DNA from: Stachybotrys elegans | Taxonomy: Eukaryota > Ascomycota > Sordariomycetes > Hypocreales > Stachybotryaceae | Reading direction: 5' to 3' | Length of the DNA: 64,000 nucleotides | NCBI GenBank assembly: GCA_020746835.1 | Contig: JAGPNK010000001.1 | Span: 1,860,001-1,924,000 of the forward strand | Part shown: positions 12,375 through 22,800 of the stretch, piece after piece | Layout of the letters: the number at the start of each line of letters is the position of its first letter | Position numbering within the stretch: position 1 is the first letter of the stretch | Translations under genes and position numbers: made by a program | Notes under the pieces: model-generated | Seen by the model: the letters and a program-made list of their open reading frames with translations, nothing else | Told to the model about the DNA's origin: nothing | Databases searched by the model: none

Positions 12375-13036
12375 CCCGTCTCTTGCTCGTTGGTGCTCGT
12401 CTTCGTCTTGGTCCGCCTCCTCGTCCGCCTGCTCGTCCTCGTGGAGAGCACCGCCAGGCCGCGCGGGTCGGTTGCTTTCGGCTGTACCGGTTTACTTGGA
12501 GTATGTGTGCGCGTCGTCGCCGTCGTCGCCGTATTGTGGGAGGATGCCTTTTGGAGTTGCCGTCGACTCCTGCATGGCCAGGTACAATTCCAATGGGTTT
12601 GGTGGGTTGGAGTTGGAGTTGAGGTTGGAGTTGGTGCTCGGCAAACAGCAGCAGCCACTGACCGATCCCGGCTACTAAATTAAGTCAGTCGGTTTTGACC
12701 TGTGACGTGCCTCGGCATCTTTTCTTACCCTGGACTGCTACTAAATTAATATATCATTCAACCCCAACTCGGTACCCCAACATCAATCCAGCATGAGCTT
12801 TCCATACTGGTATTCTGTATCGTAAATCATACAAATCTGCCTTGTTCCCTCTTTCTGTCGCATATTATTCACCACCAGCACAGTCAACAATTGATGCAGG
12901 TTGTCCTTTATGGTGCTCTTGCCGGGCGGCCGTACGTCGTGATAACATCGTCAACATTCACTCTCACGGTCAGGGTAACTCATCCTAGGCGGAATCCATT
13001 CCGGGTAAACGAATAGCTCATCAAAGGAAAAATAAC
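12375..13036. promoter_or_regulatory. Divergent promoter region, PEX12 / thioesterase
   Basis: The region lies between two divergent starts. The first 250 bp next to PEX12 are GT-rich on the plus strand, that is CA/CT-rich on the PEX12 coding strand, with CAACT-type repeats around 12600-12640 that probably belong to its 5' leader. No coding feature is supported. Confidence 0.4.
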
Positions 13037-13569
13037 ATGGAAAACCACACCCCAGAGGAAAGAGTCAAGGAATGGCTCGAGCTGTTCAAGGGGCCTCAAA
13101 ACCAGGTTCGTCCCCCTACAACCCCAATAATCACCCAGTCCCAGCTGACACAACCCAGGACTTGCCGAGGTCATGCATGGAAAATGTCGAGCTTGTCTCC
13201 TGCTCCGCTGAAGGGCCTCATCCCAAGGTCGTCTTCTCCTACACCGTCGACCCGCGCCACTGCAACATCATGAGCAACCTGCACGGCGGCATCGCCGCCA
13301 CCCTCTTCGACATCTGCACCTCCTTGGCCCTCACCCTCGTCGCCCGCCCGGGCTTCTGGGAGCGCATCGGCGTCAGCCGCAACCTCAGCGTCAACTACAT
13401 CCGCCCTGCCCCCCTGGGAGCCGAGATCCTCATCGAGGGCGAGATTGTCCACGTCGGCAAGAAGCTGGCTGCCCTGAGGGGCGTCATGAAGCGGAGGTCG
13501 GACGGTGCCGTCTTGTCTACCTGTACCCACGACAAAGCCAACAGTGATCCGGATACCAGCAAGCTGTAA
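13037..13569 (+). CDS. Hotdog-fold thioesterase (PaaI/ACOT13-like)
   Basis: The product is 159 aa from two exons (13037-13105, 13159-13569); the 53-bp intron has donor CAG|gttcgt and acceptor cccag. The thioesterase core shows the HGGIAATLFDICTS signature, the usual HGG..a.l.D catalytic helix of this superfamily. It is followed by RNLSVNYIRPAPLGAEILIEGE and VGKKLAALRGVMKR, typical of the beta-sheet. The size matches acyl-CoA thioesterase 13-type proteins. The physiological acyl-CoA substrate is unknown. It has no clear targeting signal or peroxisomal PTS1 (it ends in SKL only if read as TSKL). Because the last three residues are in fact Ser-Lys-Leu, a PTS1 is plausible, and peroxisomal location would be consistent with fatty-acyl-CoA hydrolysis. 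Confidence 0.87.
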
Positions 13570-13756
13570 ATGGCGGGGGAACCGGAGGATAAATTGGCTT
13601 AAAAGACATGCATGCACATATACAAGATAGATAGAGTAAGCTGCATTCATTGTGTTCTCAAATCCTTACATAGAAACCTTGTCTTATCTGCCATTGCATC
13701 CTATGCCCATACATCATATCTAAACCGAGAGAATGATGCAGCAAGCTGTCAAGTAC

Positions 13757-15728
13757 CTAGGCCCCGGCTGGTCCGCCCGTCACCTGCCCCAAGTCCATCT
13801 GCGCGTCGTGTAACAGTCCAGGAAGCTCCGTCGATATCTGCGCAGCATCGACCTCGTCCGCCGCATCGTCGTCGTCGTTGTCCACACCTGGGTTCAGGAA
13901 ATCGTCGTCATCATCGTCGTCATTCTCCATTTCAGTATCCTCAATCCCGCCCTCCGGATCTGTGAAATCGTCGGGGACGAGCGCACGAAGCACGTCGCGC
14001 AGATTCCCAGACTCGTTCACTTTCCACAACGCCGTTGGCCCGACCGGACGATGCTCGTCGTAGTTACTACAAGGGATGACAGTCTCGGTCAGTCTGCATG
14101 TCTCACAAGGTCAGGGGTAAGAGACAGCCCCTTTGATGGCAGCATACCGGGCGAACCAATTCCCAACAACACCCCGTGCGCTGCGCACTCCGCCAACCTG
14201 CACGCATTCACTGCGCCACCGCTCCTGGCCATCAAAGATGGACGTGATTGTCCACCTCACCTCGCCCTCCTTGCTCAGCCGTACCGTTCCCCTCGCATCG
14301 ACTCAAAGTCACGTCAGTCCGCCTGCCATGTTGAAAACCGTAGAGATTGACACGTACCACGCCCCTCAGGCTCAGTATCGGGAGCATTGTGCTCGGTCCA
14401 CGAATCATCAAGAGCCTGCGATGTGCCTGCGAAATGTACCACGGGAAGGTCCTGTCCGTCCTCTGGCCCCGGTGGCTCCATTGAAGTAACCCAGAGCTTC
14501 ATGACAATTAGGCGCGTTTCATCGCCGACGTGAAGCGGTGGCCTTGGAGTATCCCGGGGCAAGCCGTCGTTGACGGGAAAGTTGAAGCTGAAGAAATCGT
14601 GGTAATCAAGAAAACACACCACCTAACATCACTTTTGATTAGTCTACAACCCGGCACACTGATCTCAAAAGGTTCGAAAACAGACCCTGTACCATATGCC
14701 AGTTATGCCATACGGGTCCCTGGCGGCCAACGAGTCTGGCTCAGGTGGGAGGGTCGACAGATAGCTTCCGGACCACGCTCCCGAGAAGGGATTGCTCCAA
14801 GCCTCGTTGAACGATTGGGACATGGCACAGTTGTCGCGCATATTGAAGAACAGAACTACGAGGATGGCTTCGACCTTTTCCCAGTCGACCTTGCCGCTTT
14901 CGTCGTCCCTAAAGGGTCCCCATTTGGTATTCCGCGTGTGCTCCCGGGTGTCGTATACCTTGGAGCAGGCGTAGGGGTGGGCACGCCAGTGATTTATGCG
15001 GCGAAGGCTTATGCGGCTACTCTTTCGCAATGGCGAGCCGTGTAGACAGTGCAGCTTGGCGCTCTGCTGATGGTCCTCGCGCAGCTTGTCCTCAAACTTT
15101 ACAAGCAGACGCCCGGCCCGCACCCGCTGAAAGAGGTGCGATCTCTGCATGAAGGCTGTTTGATTGATCTCGTCACTGAACAGCCTCTTGAGCGCCATGA
15201 CGTTCCGGGAGGCGGCATGTGTCGTGGTACAGGGCGCCACCTCGCCCGTGGACGAGGCATTCTTCAGAAGCCTTTCGACTGCATTATAGACAAAGGGCAG
15301 TGCGCTTTTCTGAGAGCTGGTCAGCCTTTATGCCTTGCGGACTGCTTCGGCTTTTCTTAAGTGAAGGCAGCCCAACGCGGGGTGGACTCGCCTTGGCGTC
15401 AACATCACGCAGACTGCAGACATGCTGCAACCGGATGTACGTCTTCATCTCCTCTTCCCAGTCCAGTTTCATCGTGGGGGGCTTGTCCTATGAGATGGAG
15501 GGAGGTGTGAGCAAGCAGAATAAACCAAAAAAGGGAAGAAGAAGAAAAAGACTACAAACGCACCAAGAGATTTAGATACATGGCGCGGAACAGAGCCTGG
15601 TTGCCGCGGATGAAATTGTTCAAAGCCCGGCATACGCGCGGTAGGACTCGCAGATCGGATGGACGAACGAGGACCAGGATCTCGTGCAGCAGCTCTGGCG
15701 AGAGGCTGCCCAAGCCAACGTACGCCAT
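13757..15728 (-). CDS. F-box domain protein
   Basis: The model is 537 aa from six exons: 15728-15564, 15487-15392, 15309-14686, 14622-14358, 14301-14148 and 14066-13757. The N-terminus is an F-box (LGSLSPELLHEILVLVRPSD followed by LRVLPRVCRALNNFI), the module that binds Skp1 in SCF ubiquitin ligases. A mid region has WTITSIFDGQERWRSECVQ and GVRSARGVVGNWFARNYD, a block seen in fungal F-box relatives. The C-terminus carries runs of Asp. No leucine-rich or WD repeats are visible, so the substrate-binding mode is unknown. The second intron appears to use a GC donor (AAG|gcgagt). The other introns are GT-AG and keep phase exactly. Confidence 0.85.
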
Positions 15729-16616
15729 GGCGGAGAGACGGAATTGAGTTTAGTTGTTGGTTGTCGGTGAGTAGATGGATGCGAGATGACGGCTGATGAC
15801 GGGTTGGCGATTCTCGGGAAGCGAGGCTTTGGAGCAGCCAAAGTGGAAGAAGAGGAATAAGACGTAGATAAAGCGGAGATAGGCGGGTAAAAGAGCACCT
15901 GGTAATTAGGGAGAATGAAAGGCACTAACTAGGCTGGTCAGGCGGTACGTCAGTTTAGGAAGCCAAGGCGACACTGATCCAATCCCATCCCTTCTGGCTG
16001 TCGGACTGCTTTGCACGTCGAGGTAGTCGGCATCTTTCCTTACACAAGTAGATAGAGTGTAGTATAAGAAGTGGGGTAACTCCTTCACTTATATCCGAGT
16101 CTCCGGCCTCATCAACGCCGCATCAAGACGCACAGAATGCCATGGCAATGAGGTGAGTATAAATAAATACAGCGCCAAAGCGCAATTCCCATTATCAAAG
16201 CAACATAAAGCATTGGGTATTCTTCAAATCAAAAACTCTCGGCTGGCTGGCTAAAATCATGTCTTGTGCCTCTCCAACCACACAAATTCAGTTCCAATTC
16301 ATCCATCACCATATATCATCAACCACCCACTCACCCACACCGCCTGGCATCTGATACATACTAAAAGACAGAAGAGATAAAAGTGCACACGGAAACTGTG
16401 CGCGCCAAAGATGAAGAAAAGAAAGACGAAGAAGAAGAGGAAGAAGAGAGAAAAAAAACACCCTACTCCGGAAAAAGCCATGATGCATGACCTGTCAAAG
16501 CCTCCTTGCGCCGCCATGCCGTCAAGGCCATCACCCATCACCCGTCACCCATCGCCTATCATTTATCATGCATCCCCACTCCTTCTCATCTCATTTACGC
16601 TGGATGCTCAAACTAT
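15729..16616. other. Intergenic region between F-box gene and C2H2 regulator
   Basis: The region holds the F-box gene's promoter side and the 3' flank of the C2H2 regulator. A purine-rich run at 16409-16458 (plus strand GAA/AAG repeats) and a CACCCATCA-type low-complexity stretch at 16529-16570 are visible. No gene is supported. Confidence 0.45.
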
Positions 16617-19600
16617 TCACATCATGAGGCTTCCAGAGTTGAGGCTGATGCAGTTGTTCAAGAGGTTCGACCCCTCGTGCAGAAGCTCCCACCGACTGTT
16701 CTCAAATGAGTCTCTCAGCACTGAGATCAGCGCTGTGTTGTTGTTGATCCCCTTCATCGATTTCAGTTCGTTGGGGTCTCTTATGCTTCCAAACTTGACC
16801 AAGTAGTCTCGCATTTGCTGCAGCTTCTCCTGGTGGGATGACGGCAACGGCGAGTTTGGGCATGGGCCCTCCAATGCAAAGCCATAGCACCACACCACGA
16901 GGGCTGCAAAGTACAACACCCACGATCGGTTGAGCAGCACATCGTCATGCGCGCCATACGGCTGGCCCTGATGGTAGCCGCCCATGTGCGATGCATTTGC
17001 CTCGTCCGGAGCCAGCACCGAAGACAAAAAGCTCAGCGCGTAAAACGTGGCGTCGCGTGCTCGAGCCGACGGCGCCCAGTTATCCCTGATCCGACGCTGC
17101 GCGCTGCTGAACTCCTGCTGGCCTATGGTACGGCCCAGCAGCCGTTTGGCGTGTGCAAACATCTGCAAATCCACAATGTCGGCGTGCATAGCCATGTGCG
17201 CAAGGTTGTGCAGAACTGTCCGGCTCTCAAACACGATGTTGAACTCGCTCTTCTTGGCTGCATCGTAACGGTACGGATCCGCCGGGTTCTGTCTTTGCTC
17301 TAGAGCGCTGTCGAAGTTCGCCTTCCACGTGTCGTAAGCTCTCGTCAAGGTCGCTCGCCACTTGTCTCGTCCACCGAGAGCCTGGATAACACCCCCACCG
17401 AGCACGTTGACCTGGAGGTCTCGCTGGTGCATGTGCCAAGTGACACTGAGCAGCCCCGACATTAGTACAGTTCTTCCGAAAGAATCCGTGCGGACCTCTT
17501 GGTTGCTGAGCGTCTTCTTGAGTCCTTCCAGAAACGACACAGGTTTGATGCCCTGAGACATGAGGTTCGACTCAATTCGCCCGACCTCGGCGCTGGTCGT
17601 GGCCTTCCAAAGGGACTCGTCGCATGGAAGCGGAAGTCTCATCTCGTGAGCCACCATGACAGCAGAATGCCCAAACATTGTGGCATGGATTGAATCGACG
17701 AGAAAGGCAGCAAAAGCCGTTCGTTTTGTGGATTCATTCGTAACCCATACGTTCCACCATTCGTCAGGACTGTTGGCTGAGAGCCCAGAGGTGGATGAAT
17801 GCCGCGAACCATCCCGGGGGTTCGGTGGTGAGTCCAGCACGGTTTTGCCAATCAAGGAGCGACCGCGGCGCATCAATGTAATGGTCGTGGCGTGATGAAT
17901 GTGCGCACGCTCGTGCAGCTCCCTCGTTGAGTACATCTTCTCATACAGCTCGAGGAGAATTAGCGCTTGGAAAACCCAGAGCGGCGCGGGAGGACGGCAG
18001 CTGGCATTCATAAAGATCTCCCATCGAAGAGTCTGGGCCAAGAAGTTGGAGAGTTTCGCCCCCGCCTTGGTCACCTTAGGACCGTGTGTTCTATCCAGGC
18101 AGGCAGCGCCGATGGTCATCATGGCGAGAAGTAGCAACTTGGGCGTCCGGTCCGGCGAGAATGTTGGCTTGTGAAGGATGGGAATCTGATCGCTGAAGTG
18201 ATACCAATACGAACCAATGTAGGCTTGCATCATTCTCTTGCTCAACATGTGATCTGGCTGGGTACGGTCGCCGTCCAGTATACTCTCTCGTTGACGCTCA
18301 ACAGGTGCGTGGCCCCTGTCGTTGCACCTCTCTCGAATGAAGTCGTATATCTCTTGGCTCGTCTCGTCCGAGATATGAGCCTCTGGCACGTTTTGGTCCA
18401 GAATGTTCGTCACGGCCATTATCTGCTGGGGGCAGGCGGAAAGTACGAGATGACAGACCCATCGCCAAACATGGGAATGGAGTAGTGATTATTCTGTATG
18501 TCGCCGTAACTTCCAGCTGTTAGCGAATACCATCAACATGAGAGCATCGGGTGTAAATACTTGGGATGTGGGCTGTGCATGACCTGACTAATGGGCGATC
18601 CTGTACCATCGCTCCCGGTGCCGGTGTGGAAGAGATAGGCGTAGAAATCTGCAGGCATGCCGACATAGGGAGACTTGTTGTCGTTGCCGAACATCGGACC
18701 ACTGCCGACCATGGTCATTTGATCAAGCATGACGAGCTCACTTGGCTGAGCATGCGCCGGCTCGTTGTAGTCCGCCGGGGTAGAGGCTGCGTTGTACGAC
18801 TGCTGGGTTTCGCGGGGAGGCTCATGCTGATGTGCGTTCGGGTACTGGGCTGGAGGGAGATTGAAAGGCAAGACGTTGCTCTGGGAAACAAAGGGCGTAG
18901 CCATAGGTGTATCGGTCTGCTGATTGTGGTAGGTGGGCTGGGTAGAGGCAGGCGACAAGACCCCGTAAGATTGAATGTTCGTCTGTATCGATGGTCGTGA
19001 CGTATGGACGGGCGACTGCCGATGAGTGGTAGTGGGTATGGAGCTGGATTGCCCGTATATAGTCTCATGAGGATAGAGATCCATGGTGCTGGTGGAAGCA
19101 CCATTGTGGTAGCCAACTGCAGGGGTGTTGCTTATGGGACTGAAAGGTGTGTTGGAGGCATCCTGGGGAGAATGGTAAGGCAAGTGCGCCGGGTGGTGTT
19201 TAAATTCGCTTCCCATGCGTCCCATCTCGGGTGAGGTCGGGTTTTGCGCGCCGAGGACGCCGATATGACTGACCATAGAGCCTCTGCGATTCAACTGAGA
19301 ACCTTTGACGGCGTGCCGATCCATATGGCGTTTCAACAGATCTCCGCGGACAAAAGTGCGGCTGCACTCGGGCACCTCACAATGATAGATGGCCTTGGCC
19401 TGATGGTTGAGCTGGTGGCGATACCTAGGTAGACAATGGGGTTAGCGGGAAGCGGTCGGGTTGCTGGACTTGGGCGGAGCTGTTCACGTACAGATGCTCT
19501 GCCCTCGAGTAGCTTTTCCCGCAGCCTTCAGACTTGCATTCAAATCTCTTGCTCAGTCCTTTGCGGCTTCGGCGCCTCTTGCGCACATGAGTTCCCTGGG

Positions 19601-19832
19601 CTGAGGCTTCGTCTGCTAGTTCCTGACCATTATCATCTACCGCGTCTTCGTCGTCCATGTCAGGGTTGTCATCTGACAGGCTGCGAGCCCGACCGGAGTA
19701 AGTGGCCTCGGCTGCATCCATCGGAGACTCTACCTTGGTGCCTTGTGGGTTGCTGGCAGTTCCAGAGCTCGCGGGTGAGACGGGAAAGATGGGTTTGGCG
19801 CTGCTTGGGTGAGAAGCCGCGGCGGAGGCCAT
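16617..19832 (-). CDS. C2H2 zinc-finger transcription factor with fungal-specific TF domain (Klf1-like)
   Basis: Exon 1 (19832-19492) and exon 2 (from 19424) join to form two C2H2 fingers: FECKSEGCGKSYSRAEHLYR with HQLNH, then YHCEVPECSRTF with HMDRH. A Pro/Ser/Gln-rich linker follows. A third coding block from 18419 to 16617 (about 600 aa) is a fungal-specific transcription factor domain, with MQAYIGSYWYHFSDQIPILH and a middle-homology region of long helices. C2H2 fingers plus this domain resemble fission-yeast Klf1-type regulators. The joint between the linker and the third block is unresolved. One possibility is a 160-bp intron (CAG|gtcatg ... ccccag). The other is a short intron plus a one-base frame slip in a C5 run near 18430. 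The target genes are unknown. Confidence 0.85.
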
Positions 19833-22800
19833 GGCTGTGTGCTCAGCAGCGGGCGGAGAAGTGCTGAGGTGTATATGCTGGTGGACGCAAAACTGGAGCT
19901 CCAGCCCGTATGTAGTGAGCTGCGGGGATATGCGGCGTAGATAGCACAGCCGAGCGAGCTGCCGCCAGCATCAGAAGTCGAATCTGAGCAGCCGCGATTG
20001 CGAGAAGAAGGTCGGATTATGTGCCGACGAAACTGGCTGCCTTGTTGTTCCAGGAGCGACACTGACACGCTGGCTTTGGCGAGGCGAGCTTGTCTGTTGG
20101 CGGCACCTGGAACCTTTTCCTCCAACCGCTACAGACAGATGGCGCGCGGCCGCTTAAAACATAGCGACGCTGGTGAAGAGCTATTCAGAACGGGAAATCC
20201 TGCGCAGAAGACCGGAGGCCTTGTCGGTTCTCGCAATCTTGAGGAGGGCAACGGATAGAATGCGCCCCGCGACAGATGAGGAGGGGTACAATGCGAAGTG
20301 CCTACTACATGGGGGTGGTTGTCAGTGCCGCACCAGGTAATGGGTGTGAGGGAGCGTCTGGCGAGACGTCGATGCGATGGTCCCGCTGGGGGACGAGGGA
20401 GGGAGACGGTGGGAGAGAAGGAGGGAAAGAGAGGAGCTGAACGGCGGCAGACGGAGAAATCGCAAGAAATGAATCTGCAAGGGGGTTCGAAAAGTAGAAT
20501 TGTAGGGTGCGGAGAGTGTATGAGAGAGACGAGACAGTGTCGGCAAGTAGGACGAGTGTGGATGGATGGCATGCACCATTTAAGGCGAATGCAACACTGA
20601 TGGGCAAAATAGGCAGAAGTGGAGTCGAGATCCGGTGATCCTGACCACTTTTAGCCCAAGGCCTAGCAGCCCCAAGCCTGTGAGGGTCTGAACAACAAAA
20701 TACCGTGTATGGGAGATTGTGAGACAGACCACTGAAGAGCTCCAGCACTTGCGGCGCGAGGATAACGAGGAGGGGGGAGAGGGGGGCTAGGTCCAGCGGC
20801 AACAGGAGGCCGACTTCGCTTGAAGAGTCCAGCCGAGTGCTGCTGGATATCGCGCGGCCCGGACCAATTGGACCAAAAGACGCACGCAGTCGGACTCGTT
20901 GAGCGAGCCAACTGTGCATCAAGATGCCAAAGAGCAGTCAAAAGGGGTCGCGGTATCTGTCTCAGAGAGAACATACAAAGAATGGGGCGACGGCGGAGGT
21001 GAAATGGGGAGAGCGAATAAGACGAAGCGGCAGGATATTCTGACCCTCAGGGCTTGAGTCGAGGCCGGACTCAAACAGCAGATGAGTCTCAAAGGGGCCT
21101 GTCCGTCGTGCCACGGTGCTCGTGTCTAATGACGGGCCTCCGGGTGGTTCGGTTGGATCAATGGTCGTCTGGTGTCGCACACAGCCGATGGCCGAGCAGG
21201 CCGAGCGCCGGGAGATGGGAAGAGATGCCGTAGTTCGGGTGGTACAAGAGGGTGAGTAGGTAGGGTCATAAATGTAGGTGCCTGCTGTTGAGTGGTGGGA
21301 GACAATGGGTAGGTAGGAGGCAGGAGGCAGGAGGCAGGAGGCAGGAGGCAGGAGGCAGGAGGCAGGAAGCAAATGGAGGGGGAGGCAGGTAGAGGCTGAG
21401 GGAGGCAGGAGCTTCAGCTCCAGTTGGCCATAAAGCACAACACCATCAGTGGCAACTGCGACTGCAAGGCAAGAACGGAGATGCCATCTTTGCAGCCATC
21501 GACGCCAGAACAGCTTGTTCTATCGCGACACTACCACGAGTTGCTCGAGATGGGCTAGCGATCAAGCCATAGCTTGCCGTCGCATCTCGCATCTTGCGGG
21601 CGCTCGAAGGCAGGGAAAGCAGGCTAAAAGGTACATTATCCATGTGGAAACAAGCGGCAGTGGCCGATGGTTCCCGTAGTGGAGCAAGTACCCAAGCGCA
21701 GGTACTACATACACTAAGGGGAATATCGCCCGCACTGTCCTTTCCGGGTCCTGTGCAGGCTGATACGAGAGAGAGAAGAAGAAGAAAAAAGAGAAATGTA
21801 AAAGGAGAGAGATAGAATAAGAAAGTTGGAGGCGGGATGAAGACAACTCGGTTCGAAAAAGAATAATAGGGTAGCACTTACAGTGTGTTGGGTGAGATTG
21901 CGTTGCTGATCCGATGGATAATGGCTGGCAGTCCTCAGAAAAAAGGGATTTGGGGAGAGAAAAACGTGGAGAGCGACGGGAGCGTTCTGGGGAAATGGGA
22001 AATGCGAAGCAGGCGCGGTCTGCGGGTAGTGTGGGGGTCTTATGGACCATGGCGGACCTCGCCTCACCTGCCTCCCTGGGACCCCACAGGGTGCGGGCTC
22101 GCTGAGAGCTAGTGGATGGCCCTAGGAAGATGCGCTAAGGCAATCGCTGGATGGGCGCTGTCTGCTGTTGCGCAGCGTCTGATCTCATGCAACGGACCAC
22201 CCGGCCTACGACACGACCAGGTCTGTCTTCCATCCGCACCAGGGATGGGACCAGGGCTCCTGCCAGCAGCTTGCTTGGGCGATGCCTCATCCAGGAAATC
22301 CCAGCCGATCGATGAGCCGAGCCCACCATCCTGGATATCATCGGACAGATAACCTACAACACAGCTCGTCCTCGTCGCGAAATCCTTACGCTGTCGGGCA
22401 TTTTTTATACTGTTTCAGTCCTGGACAGGCAAGGCGGTCAAAGACGGTGCCGCTGTCCCCCTCCTCCTCCTGGGAGCTGAGCTGCCACCGGCCACCGATG
22501 CGTCCGTCCAGTCCAAACATACACTACTCCACGCTCCGTTAAACCCTGACGGATGACCCCTCGGTTGGGTTTAATGGGTCGCGTTATATGCTTGAGATGA
22601 TGCCTGCACCTGCTTGACGGGCCCACACACACGCGCACATTCCATTGTTGGTCGTGCGCCTCCTCTTCAACTCCGACTCCGACTCACTCGCCCTCGTACT
22701 TCACTTCTCCAACAGGCGACTCAATGATTCAAACCAAGGCGGGAGACGCATACCAACCCACCGGGGCATAGAATCCCATCGCTCTTGCGGTTTACGTACC

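Noticed and set aside
11535..12683. 382-codon plus-strand frame
   Set aside because: Antisense to PEX12 in GC-rich coding DNA; low-complexity Gly/Arg/Val composition and no motif.
20305..20922. 205-codon minus-strand frame in the long gene-poor block
   Set aside because: Ser/Pro/Leu-rich random-like composition, no domain, no supporting splice structure; probably leader or intergenic sequence of the C2H2 regulator.
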